Of a stretch of DNA of 32,768 nt, positions 1-6,611 are shown piece by piece (positions within the stretch are counted from its first letter, which is position 1; each line of letters starts with the position of its first letter). The position numbers and the translations under genes are program-made. The notes below the pieces were generated by a model. The model was not told the origin of the DNA. It saw only the letters and a program-made list of their open reading frames with translations, and did not search any database. This DNA is from Clostridia bacterium (GTDB lineage: Bacteria > Bacillota > Clostridia > UMGS1883), in assembly GCA_017414645.1 (NCBI GenBank), contig JAFQLL010000049.1:1-32768 (forward strand). Direction: 5' to 3'.

Positions 1-4
1 AAGG

Positions 5-180
5 AACAAAGTGTCTCCGACACTCTCTGACGATAGTTGCAATTAAGGTAAACAGAGGAGCAAACACTTTGTAATGCCATATGCGTTTTCCGAGCCTCGC
101 GAGGAAATTCTCGCATGGCAATAAAATCAAATTTATTTTTTTCCTTATAGGAAATACGCAATTTCCTATAAGGAAAAAAA
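5..180 (+). repeat. Structured intergenic repeat, copy A (inverted partner at window end)
   Basis: This stretch of about 175 bp recurs in inverted orientation at 32600-32768 with roughly 90% identity in the body; the block at about 62-147 is nearly identical. It is rich in nested complementarity. ACAAAGTGT (6-14) pairs with ACACTTTGT (64-72). AGTGTC/GACACT forms a local hairpin near 10-24. TGCCA-TGCG pairs with CGCATGGCA around a central CCTCGCGAGG palindrome (about 76-120). It ends in a long hairpin with a 20-bp stem and an ACGCA loop (136-180). No ORF fits it. It could be a MITE-like mobile repeat or a structured RNA. Confidence 0.8.
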
Positions 181-209
181 GCTCAGAGGACTTTTGTTCT
201 CTGAGTTTT
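174..209 (-). terminator. Rho-independent terminator of the DegV gene
   Basis: Read on the minus strand, CTCAGAG and CTCTGAG pair across a short loop and are followed by a run of seven T residues. It lies just past the stop codon of the DegV gene. Its T-run is shared with the terminal hairpin of repeat copy A. Confidence 0.7.
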
Positions 210-216
210 TAATGCT

Positions 217-1056
217 TTAATGCTTGTTTTTTCCCTCGTAGCCTATTATAAGACCGCCTTCCTCTGCGTAGAAGCTGCAGAGTGCACTGCAGGGGATAAT
301 TTCTATATCGGCAGTGGGGAAGTCGGAAAGAACCTTTTCCTTTAAAATTTCGGCAGACTCAATATTAAAGCAATGGTTAATGCGCACCTTGCCGCCATTG
401 TAGCCGTTTTCCTTCATGTCGGAATAGATTGTTGCAAGAGCCTTCTTTTCGCCTCGCACTTTATGCTTGGGGTCTAAAACGCCTTCTGTTGCGGCACCTA
501 CTATGCGTATGCCAAGCACACCTGCAATAGCGGCAACAGCACTGTTAACTCTGCCGTTACGGGCAAGGTTTGTGAGGGACTGAAGGGAGAAGATAAGGTG
601 TGTTGTGTCCTTATAGGCCTCAACTTCTGCTGCAATTTCTTCAAAGGGCTTACCCTCTTCTATGAGCTCTTCAAGCTTTTCAATCATAAGCTGCATTTCG
701 CCGCCTGTGGAATAAGAGTCGATAACGTGTATTTTAACCTCGGGGTGCTCCTGAATATACTGTTCCTTTGCAAGCATTGCTGCGTTGTAACAGCCCGAAA
801 GGTTGCTTGTAATTGTAATTGCAAAAACATAATCGGCACCCTCAAAGGCTTCAATCCATTCGCCTGTGTTGGGGCAGGAGGTTCTTACCACACCTTTAAC
901 TGTTTTTAAATCGTCAACCATACCGCGTACATTTAAAGCAGCATCGTCAACATATTCTTTTTCAGAAGAAATTATTTTTAAGGGTGTTGTTGCGTACAAA
1001 ACCTTATCGCGTATAAAAAGGTTTGACGACGAGTCGGATACTATTTTATATTTCAT
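217..1056 (-). CDS. DegV family protein (FakB-type fatty-acid-binding protein)
   Basis: A cytosolic protein of 279 residues with the DegV layout. DegV/FakB proteins bind an acyl chain and present it to the kinase FakA, which phosphorylates exogenous fatty acid for phospholipid synthesis. Visible family features are the N-terminal SDSSSNL, TSCPNTGEW at about residue 60 (the usual TSQPS-type ligand Ser/Thr loop), the NLARNGRV segment (usual L+xGGR) and the C-terminal EEGGLIIGYEG. I chose the ATG at 1056 because GGAGGT lies 6 nt upstream; an in-frame TTG at 1071 has no such site. No fakA is nearby. The gene is divergent from the DUF1836 gene and ends at its own terminator. Family certain; lipid ligand inferred. 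Confidence 0.9.
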   Translation of the reverse strand: MKYKIVSDSSSNLFIRDKVLYATTPLKIISSEKEYVDDAALNVRGMVDDLKTVKGVVRTSCPNTGEWIEAFEGADYVFAITITSNLSGCYNAAMLAKEQYIQEHPEVKIHVIDSYSTGGEMQLMIEKLEELIEEGKPFEEIAAEVEAYKDTTHLIFSLQSLTNLARNGRVNSAVAAIAGVLGIRIVGAATEGVLDPKHKVRGEKKALATIYSDMKENGYNGGKVRINHCFNIESAEILKEKVLSDFPTADIEIIPCSALCSFYAEEGGLIIGYEGKNKH

Positions 1057-1080
1057 GGATAGACCTCCCAAGCTTGCTAT

Positions 1081-1097
1081 CGGTTTTTTAAAAACCG
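1081..1097. promoter_or_regulatory. Palindrome in the DegV-gene leader, possible operator
   Basis: CGGTTTTT and AAAAACCG form a perfect 8-bp inverted repeat around a single T. It sits between the DegV-gene -10 box (1108-1113) and its ribosome binding site (1063-1068), so just downstream of the expected transcript start. A repressor operator is possible; nothing identifies the regulator. Confidence 0.4.
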
Positions 1098-1107
1098 CTC
1101 AAAAGAT

Positions 1108-1136
1108 ATTTTAATACGGATAATAGGGATTGTCAA
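1108..1136 (-). promoter_or_regulatory. Sigma-A promoter of the DegV gene
   Basis: On the minus strand TTGACA (1131-1136) and TAAAAT (1108-1113) are spaced by 17 bp. Its -35 box is 11 bp from the -35 box of the divergent DUF1836 promoter. Confidence 0.75.
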
Positions 1137-1147
1137 GTAAATATTGG

Positions 1148-1176
1148 TTGACTTGGTATATTTTTTGTAGTAAAAT
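1148..1176 (+). promoter_or_regulatory. Sigma-A promoter of the DUF1836 gene
   Basis: TTGACT (1148-1153), a 17-bp spacer and TAAAAT (1171-1176) lie 21 bp upstream of the start codon, giving a very short leader. Confidence 0.75.
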
Positions 1177-1197
1177 TGGCATGGAAGGAATGATGGT

Positions 1198-1710
1198 ATG
1201 CCTGAAGAATTTAAACAATATTTAAAAGAGTTTGCACAGAATTTCAGATTGCCGGATTATAACGAAATTCCGGATGTTGGACTGTACCTTGAACAAACCG
1301 CAAAATATATATCACAGTTGGGGCAATTGGGCGATGTTGTAATAACGGGCTCAATGATAAGTAACTATGTTAAAAAAGGGCTTATTTCAAATCCTGTAAA
1401 AAAACAGTACAGCCGTGAGCAGATAGCCTATCTTATGTTTATCACAATGGCAAAGACTGTGCTTAGTCTGGATGATATAAGACTTCTTATTGAATTGCAG
1501 AAAGAAACGTATGAGCCTGAGGTTGCATATAACTATCTTGCGGCTGAATTTAAAAATGTGTTGGGATATGTATTCGGCATAAAGGACGAGATTGAAACAA
1601 TCGGAAAAAATAATCATGAAGCAAAGTCTATGCTTCGTAATCTTATTATAACCGTTGCCCACAAAGCTTATCTCGATATGTGCTTCAAATATTACAGAAA
1701 CAGAGAATAG
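1198..1710 (+). CDS. DUF1836 domain-containing protein
   Basis: A soluble protein of 170 residues that resembles the DUF1836 family of Firmicutes. The N-terminal LPDYNEIPDVGLYLEQT stretch (residues 18-34) followed by a helix-rich segment with TGSMISNYVKKGL is the family hallmark; that second segment looks like a MerR-like winged helix-turn-helix, so DNA binding is plausible. The QYSREQIAYL segment (about 70-79) would be the following helix pair. GGAAGGAA lies 7 nt before the ATG. The gene is monocistronic: own promoter upstream, perfect hairpin terminator directly after the stop. Target genes are unknown. Confidence 0.8.
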   Translation: MPEEFKQYLKEFAQNFRLPDYNEIPDVGLYLEQTAKYISQLGQLGDVVITGSMISNYVKKGLISNPVKKQYSREQIAYLMFITMAKTVLSLDDIRLLIELQKETYEPEVAYNYLAAEFKNVLGYVFGIKDEIETIGKNNHEAKSMLRNLIITVAHKAYLDMCFKYYRNRE

Positions 1711-1744
1711 AAAAAACCATTTGGGATTTCCCAAATGGTTTTTT
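1711..1744. terminator. Bidirectional terminator between DUF1836 gene and folT
   Basis: A perfect 16-bp stem with a TT centre, flanked by A6 and T6, so it can end both converging transcripts. It starts immediately after the DUF1836 stop codon and ends 2 bp from the ECF gene stop. Confidence 0.9.
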
Positions 1745-1746
1745 GC

Positions 1747-2295
1747 CTATTTTACGAGTTTTGAAAATGCCTTTAAATAGAAGGGCGCAAATATTATAAC
1801 AACTGCCTGAATAGGAGCTTTAGCTAAGGACGCAACCATACGGATTGAAATTGCCGCTTCCATAGACGAAAAATAGCCTGCATCCACTAAAAAGTATGAA
1901 TTGAGAATTATGGACAGTACGAATTGAATAACAACACATACAACCATGCGAATAATGTAGGATACATTCATTTCATACTTGCGGTAAAAAAATGCTCCGA
2001 AGAAAAAGCCTGATAAGAATTCTGTCAGAAACATGCCTATTATAGGTGGCCCTACGGGGAACAGTATAACGGAAAGGGCATCACCTAAAAAGCAGGTAAT
2101 GCCTGCGAAGAAAGGACCGAAGAGTGCACCCATAACAAAAACGGGTATAAACTTTAAGGATACTTCAATGCTGTTTCCTACACGGACTGTAGAATACATG
2201 GTAAAGACCATTGTGAGCGCAACAAAGATGCCTAAAAGGGCAACTGCTTTGGTATCGAGCTTGCGAAAGCCGAGCCAATTTTTGATTTTTTGCAT
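1747..2295 (-). CDS. folT: ECF transporter S component, folate family (FolT-like)
   Basis: A membrane protein of 182 residues with about six hydrophobic segments, the normal size for the substrate-binding S component of an energy-coupling factor transporter. The pattern KFIPVFVMGALFGPFFAG followed by GDALSVILFP is typical of the folate-type S family. Such proteins bind the vitamin in the membrane and share the EcfA/EcfA'/EcfT module, which is not encoded here. The assignment to folate is supported by the THF riboswitch in its leader. The start ATG has GAGGTG 7 nt upstream. Ends at the shared bidirectional terminator. Family strong; substrate supported by both protein and RNA context. Confidence 0.88.
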   Translation of the reverse strand: MQKIKNWLGFRKLDTKAVALLGIFVALTMVFTMYSTVRVGNSIEVSLKFIPVFVMGALFGPFFAGITCFLGDALSVILFPVGPPIIGMFLTEFLSGFFFGAFFYRKYEMNVSYIIRMVVCVVIQFVLSIILNSYFLVDAGYFSSMEAAISIRMVASLAKAPIQAVVIIFAPFYLKAFSKLVK

Positions 2296-2320
2296 AAAAA
2301 AACACCTCTTTCATAGTTTA

Positions 2321-2362
2321 TTGCTACAAAAAAGATGCGCGCCAAAATGATTTTTGCAGCAA
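2321..2362 (-). promoter_or_regulatory. Putative riboswitch expression platform hairpin
   Basis: On the minus strand TTGCTGCAAAAA (from 2362) can pair with TTTTTGTAGCAA (ending 2321), a 12-bp stem with one G-T pair and a loop of about 18 nt. The first five bases are also the 3' strand of the aptamer P1 stem, so the two structures exclude each other. No T-run follows, so control is more likely translational than by termination (inference). Confidence 0.5.
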
Positions 2363-2458
2363 CGGAATGCGAACCGATAACCGCAGGCAACCGCCTTTCG
2401 TGGACAGGACAACTTCCCGTTCCTATCCCACTTAACGCTATGGGTTCTACTTTGCTAA
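2356..2458 (-). promoter_or_regulatory. Tetrahydrofolate (THF) riboswitch aptamer
   Basis: The minus-strand leader of folT carries the conserved THF-I core in order: GUAGA, GCGUUAAGUG, GGGAAGUUG, ACGAAAGGC, GCGGUUAUCGGUU and CGCAUUCCGUUGCU. P1 is AGCAA (2456-2452) with UUGCU (2362-2358); P2 is AACCcAUA with UAUcGGUU; P3 is GUGG...CCAC. This RNA class senses reduced folates and is known upstream of folT in Firmicutes. The recognition is from memory of the consensus; a covariance-model scan would confirm it. Confidence 0.85.
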
Positions 2459-2462
2459 CTCG

Positions 2463-2491
2463 AATATAGCACTCATGTGGGTTTTTGTCAA
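2463..2491 (-). promoter_or_regulatory. Sigma-A promoter of riboswitch-folT
   Basis: Minus-strand TTGACA (2486-2491) and TATATT (2463-2468) with a 17-bp spacer, placing the transcript start just ahead of the aptamer. Confidence 0.8.
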
Positions 2492-2498
2492 TAGTTTC

Positions 2499-2527
2499 TT
2501 GACGATAAGATAGAAAAATTATATAAT
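2499..2527 (+). promoter_or_regulatory. Sigma-A promoter of the ABC exporter operon
   Basis: TTGACG (2499-2504), 17-bp spacer, TATAAT (2522-2527). The -35 box is only 7 bp from that of the divergent folT promoter, so both probably cannot be occupied at once. Confidence 0.8.
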
Positions 2528-2558
2528 TAAAACATGGTTTTGGAAGAGAGTGATAAAA

Positions 2559-4271
2559 ATGAAAAAGCTATTTATATATTTAAAAAACTATAAAAAGGAA
2601 TGTGTGCTTGGCCCTGCATTCAAGCTGCTGGAGGCTCTTTTTGAGCTGTTTGTGCCGCTTGTTATGGCTTCAATAATTGACAAGGGCATAAATGGCGGCG
2701 ACAGGTTACACATCTGGCAAATGATAGGCGTAATGGTGCTTTTGGGTGTTGTGGGGCTTGTGTGCTCAATTACAGCTCAGTATTTTTGTGCTGTGGCTGC
2801 AGTGGGCTTTTCCGGCAAAATCAGAACAAAGCTTTTTGCACATATAACACGCCTTAATTTCAAAAACTCCGACAACATCGGTCAGGCAACCCTCATTGCC
2901 CGTTTAACAAGCGACATTAACCAGCTGCAGAATGGTGTTAACCTTGTGTTAAGGCTTTTTCTTCGTTCGCCCTTCATTGTTTTCGGTGCGGCAATTATGG
3001 CATTCACGGTGGACGTTAAAGCAGCTTTGGTGTTCCTTGTTACAATACCCCTTCTTGCAGTAATTGTTTTTGCAATTATCCTTGGCGGCGCACCTTTATA
3101 TAAAAAGGTGCAAGCAAAGCTTGACGGCATACTTAACATAACAAGAGAAAACCTTACAGGTGCAAGGGTTATCCGTGCATTTACTGCCGAAAAGGCTGAA
3201 ATAGAGCGCTTTGAAGATACAAACCATCAGCTTATGGCAAGGCAGCTTTTTGCAGGTAAAATAACTGCTCTTATGAACCCTGCCACATATGTTGTTGTAA
3301 ACCTTTCAATTGTATACATACTTTATACAGGTGCTATAAACGTTAACACAGGCGCGCTTACCCAGGGTGCAGTAGTTGCACTTGTAAACTACATGAGCCA
3401 GATATTGGTTGAGCTTGTAAAGCTGGCAAACCTTATTATAACAGTTACAAAGGCCATTGCCTGCGGTAACCGCATAAGCGACGTGCTTGATATTGAAGAA
3501 GGCATGGAAACTGAAAATTCTGCCGATACAAGCGATGCTATGGTTGAATTTAAAAACGTAAGCCTTTGCTACCAGGGCGGCGAAAACTCTCTTACCGACA
3601 TTTCCTTTAAGGTTAAAAAGGGACAGAGCGTGGGCGTTATAGGCGTTACGGGCTCAGGTAAATCGTCTTTAGTTAATCTCATACCTCGTTTTTACGATGC
3701 AACCGAGGGCTCTGTTATAGTTGACGGTAAAAACGTAAAAAGCTATAGCGAGAATGAAATCAGAAGAAAGGTTTCTGTTGTGCCTCAGAAGGCTCAGCTT
3801 TTTAAAGGCACTATAAGAAGTAACGTTGCCTTTGGCAGAAGCGATATAACAGACGACGAAATCATGGAAGCTATCCGCATTGCTCAGGCAGAGGACGTTG
3901 TCAATGCAAAGGGTGGGCTTGACGGCGAGGTTGCACAAATGGGTAAAAACCTGTCAGGCGGTCAGCGCCAGAGGCTTACAATTGCCCGTGCCATTGCAAA
4001 AAAGGCAGACATTCTCATTCTGGATGACAGTGCATCTGCGCTCGACTACAAAACAGACTATAACCTTCGTAAAAGCATTGCAGAAATTAAAGATATTACA
4101 GTATTCATTGTGTCACAGAGAGCTTCAAGTGTTATGAACTGCGATATGATAATAACCTTAGAGGACGGTTTGGTTGCAGGCATAGGCACACACAAGGAGC
4201 TGCTTAAGAGCTGCCCTGTCTATGAGGAAATTTACTACTCACAGTACGAAAGAGGTGATTTTAATGAGTAA
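2559..4271 (+). CDS. ABC exporter half-transporter, degenerate-site subunit
   Basis: A 570-residue fusion of an N-terminal six-helix exporter domain (about 1-310) and a C-terminal nucleotide-binding domain. Walker A is GVTGSGKS (about 362-369) and the signature is a canonical LSGGQ (465-469). Walker B ends ILILDD, so the catalytic Glu is Asp (about residue 490), and the switch His is Gln (SQR, about 520). Loss of both residues marks the non-hydrolysing site of heterodimeric exporters of the LmrCD/BmrCD/TM287-288 type. The ATG at 2559 has GGAAGAGAG 8 nt upstream; a GTG at 2550 overlaps that site. The stop overlaps the next gene by 8 nt. Drug or lipid export is the family role; the substrate is unknown. 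Confidence 0.9.
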   Translation: MKKLFIYLKNYKKECVLGPAFKLLEALFELFVPLVMASIIDKGINGGDRLHIWQMIGVMVLLGVVGLVCSITAQYFCAVAAVGFSGKIRTKLFAHITRLNFKNSDNIGQATLIARLTSDINQLQNGVNLVLRLFLRSPFIVFGAAIMAFTVDVKAALVFLVTIPLLAVIVFAIILGGAPLYKKVQAKLDGILNITRENLTGARVIRAFTAEKAEIERFEDTNHQLMARQLFAGKITALMNPATYVVVNLSIVYILYTGAINVNTGALTQGAVVALVNYMSQILVELVKLANLIITVTKAIACGNRISDVLDIEEGMETENSADTSDAMVEFKNVSLCYQGGENSLTDISFKVKKGQSVGVIGVTGSGKSSLVNLIPRFYDATEGSVIVDGKNVKSYSENEIRRKVSVVPQKAQLFKGTIRSNVAFGRSDITDDEIMEAIRIAQAEDVVNAKGGLDGEVAQMGKNLSGGQRQRLTIARAIAKKADILILDDSASALDYKTDYNLRKSIAEIKDITVFIVSQRASSVMNCDMIITLEDGLVAGIGTHKELLKSCPVYEEIYYSQYERGDFNE

Positions 4272-6000
4272 TGCTGCTGTTATCAGAAAGCTTTTAAAAT
4301 ACCTTAAGGGTAGCAGGCGATACTTGTTTTTATCACTTATAATGGCATTTATTACAACTGTACTCACACTTTTGGTGCCTATTTTAACAGGTGTTGCAGT
4401 GGATAATATGCTTGGTGAAAATGCTGTAAACATGCATGGCGTTGTGAAAATTATTATTGTAATAGCCATAGCTACGGTAGTAACGGCTTTTGTGCAGTGG
4501 GTTATGAACATTATAAATAACCGCGTAACCTATACTGTTGTGCGCCGTGTGCGAGACGAAGCCTTCAATAAAATTCAGTCGCTTCCTCTTTCGTATATCG
4601 ATTCACGCCGCACAGGTGACATTGTAAACAGGGTTATAAGCGATGTTGACCAGTTTGCAGAAGGGCTTCTGTTAGGCTTAAGCCAGTCCTTTTCGTCGGT
4701 GCTTACAATAATAGGTACATTGGCGTTCATGCTTTATATCGACTGGAAAATAGCGCTTCTGGTTTTGTTTGTAACGCCCTTAAGCTTTGTGGTGGCGGCA
4801 TTCATTGCAAAGAAAACCTATTCAATGTTTAAACTGAGAAGCGAAACCCAGGCTGAGGCTACAGCATATATCGACGAAATGATTGCAGGCAAAAATGTTG
4901 TTGCAGCCTTCGGTAAAGAAAAAGAAGTATCGGAGCACTTTGACGAAATTAACACAAGACTCGATGCCGCAACGTTGGACGCTGTGTTTTATTCTTCCAT
5001 AACAAACCCTGCAACAAGGTTTGTAAACAGCCTTGTATATGCATTGGTAGGGCTGGCAGGCGCGCTTCTGGCAACCTCCGGCGGTATAACCGTTGGTGCT
5101 CTTTCGTCCTTTTTAAGCTATGCAAACCAGTACACAAAGCCCTTTAATGAAATATCGGGCGTTGTAACAGAATTGCAGAATGCAATTATCTGCGCAGGCA
5201 GAGTGCTGGAGGTTATTGAAGAGGAAAGCGAAAAGGCAGATTGCGAAAACTGTGAAGCGGTTGGCAATGACCGAGGTGATGTGAAGCTTACAAACGTATA
5301 CTTCTCCTACGATAAGGCAAAAAAGCTTATTGAAGAATTGAACCTTGATGTTAAAAAGGGGCAGAGGGTTGCAATTGTAGGTCCCACGGGCTGTGGTAAA
5401 ACAACACTCATAAATCTGCTCATGCGCTTTTACGATGTTGACAACGGCGAAATCTGCCTTGAAAATAAAAATATTGAAAGCCTTACAAGGCAGAATCTTC
5501 GTGAGGGCTTTGGTATGGTGCTGCAGGAAACCTGGCTTAAGAGCGGCACTGTAAAGGAAAACATAGCCTTTGGAAAACCTGATGCAACCGACGAGGAAAT
5601 TATTGAGGCGGCAAAAAAGGCGCATGCACACGGTTTTATAAAGCGCCTGCCTAAGGGATACGACACTGTAATAAGCGACAACAGTGCCCTCAGCCAGGGG
5701 CAGAAGCAACTACTTTGTATTGCACGACTTATGCTTGTAAAGCCGCCCATGCTCATACTGGACGAGGCTACAAGCAGTATTGACACACGAACCGAAATCA
5801 GAATACAGAAGGCCTTTGCAACACTTATGGAAGGCAGAACAAGCTTCATTGTTGCACACCGCCTTTCCACAATCCGCGAAGCCGACGTAATTTTGGTAAT
5901 GCGTGATGGTAAGATTATTGAACAGGGCAACCACAAAGCCCTTATGGAAAAGGGCGGCTTTTATAAAGAGCTTTATAACGCAGGCTTGAATAAAGATTAA
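4264..6000 (+). CDS. ABC exporter half-transporter, catalytic partner
   Basis: A 578-residue half-transporter with six membrane helices (about 1-320) and an ATPase domain. Walker A is GPTGCGKT (373-380), Walker B ends LILDE with the catalytic Glu at about 501, and the switch His is present (AHR, about 532). Its signature reads LSQGQ rather than LSGGQ; in a heterodimer this faces the partner's degenerate Walker site, so the two subunits complement each other. The start ATG at 4264 follows GAGGTG and overlaps the upstream stop (ATGAGTAA), implying translational coupling and 1:1 expression. It ends at a strong terminator. Family certain, substrate unknown. Confidence 0.92.
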   Translation: MSNAAVIRKLLKYLKGSRRYLFLSLIMAFITTVLTLLVPILTGVAVDNMLGENAVNMHGVVKIIIVIAIATVVTAFVQWVMNIINNRVTYTVVRRVRDEAFNKIQSLPLSYIDSRRTGDIVNRVISDVDQFAEGLLLGLSQSFSSVLTIIGTLAFMLYIDWKIALLVLFVTPLSFVVAAFIAKKTYSMFKLRSETQAEATAYIDEMIAGKNVVAAFGKEKEVSEHFDEINTRLDAATLDAVFYSSITNPATRFVNSLVYALVGLAGALLATSGGITVGALSSFLSYANQYTKPFNEISGVVTELQNAIICAGRVLEVIEEESEKADCENCEAVGNDRGDVKLTNVYFSYDKAKKLIEELNLDVKKGQRVAIVGPTGCGKTTLINLLMRFYDVDNGEICLENKNIESLTRQNLREGFGMVLQETWLKSGTVKENIAFGKPDATDEEIIEAAKKAHAHGFIKRLPKGYDTVISDNSALSQGQKQLLCIARLMLVKPPMLILDEATSSIDTRTEIRIQKAFATLMEGRTSFIVAHRLSTIREADVILVMRDGKIIEQGNHKALMEKGGFYKELYNAGLNKD

Positions 6001-6009
6001 AACCGCATT

Positions 6010-6039
6010 AAAAAAAGGATGCTTTTGCATCCTTTTTTT
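6010..6039 (+). terminator. Terminator of the ABC exporter operon
   Basis: A 13-bp perfect stem (A7GGATGC / GCATCCT7) with a TTTT loop and a T7 tail, 10 bp past the stop. Confidence 0.9.
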
Positions 6040-6040
6040 G

Positions 6041-6069
6041 TTGCAATAGGAATAAATAGGTGGTATAAT
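6041..6069 (+). promoter_or_regulatory. Sigma-A promoter of the FHA-FtsW-PBP cluster
   Basis: TTGCAA (6041-6046), 17-bp spacer, TATAAT (6064-6069), directly after the exporter terminator. Confidence 0.75.
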
Positions 6070-6114
6070 AAATTAGTAATATTGTATTTAAAAAAGACGG
6101 AGGGAATGGGATTT

Positions 6115-6555
6115 ATGCAAGAAATATTGCCAAAGATACTGACCTACCTTTTTGTAATTGTGGTTTATGCTTTCATTTACACCATTATCCGAATGATTTT
6201 TCTTGATATAAGAACCATGAGCCGAAAAAAGAATATTACTCAGGCTGAAGGCTATATTAAGCTCATGAACTTAAAAACAGATATAGATTTTGCCGTAAAC
6301 GAAAGCTACGAGCTTGAAAAGGACAACCTCATAGGCAGAAGCGGCAAGTGCCGCATAAAAATAGGAGACCCTGCCTTAAGCGGTGTTCATTGCCGAATTT
6401 TTAAAGCAGAGGAAACCTTCTTTATTGAAGACATGGGCAGTGCAAACGGCACCCTTTTAAACGGCGAAAGCATTGCAGACGAGGTTGTGGAGCTTATTGA
6501 CGGCGATAAGATATCTATCGGCTCATTAATGTTCATGTTTGTAAAGTCCGAGTAA
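6115..6555 (+). CDS. Membrane-anchored FHA domain protein
   Basis: A protein of 146 residues with one N-terminal membrane helix (about 5-30) and a C-terminal forkhead-associated domain that should face the cytosol. The FHA hallmarks are visible: IGR at about 78, SGVH (about 98-101) and a GSANGTLLNGE segment near 115-125. FHA domains bind phosphothreonine, usually on targets of Ser/Thr kinases. The ATG at 6115 is 10 nt after GGAGGG; the ATG at 6106 is too close to it. The gene precedes an FtsW/RodA protein and a PBP, a grouping also seen in actinobacterial cell-wall clusters, so it may link kinase signalling to septal or wall synthesis. No kinase is encoded in this window. Confidence 0.87.
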   Translation: MQEILPKILTYLFVIVVYAFIYTIIRMIFLDIRTMSRKKNITQAEGYIKLMNLKTDIDFAVNESYELEKDNLIGRSGKCRIKIGDPALSGVHCRIFKAEETFFIEDMGSANGTLLNGESIADEVVELIDGDKISIGSLMFMFVKSE

Positions 6556-6611
6556 AATGCATCCACCTTGCAGATTAAGACATAAAAAGGTATGCGAAAG
6601 GATACTTTGTT

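Noticed and set aside
1..216. Possible tRNA or other canonical RNA in the structured repeat
   Set aside because: No CCA end, T-loop or anticodon-arm pattern fits, and the stem sizes differ from tRNA; left as an unclassified structured repeat.
5113..5709. A 198-codon minus-strand frame opposite the second ABC subunit
   Set aside because: Shadow of the conserved ATPase domain; no independent motif, promoter or ribosome binding site.
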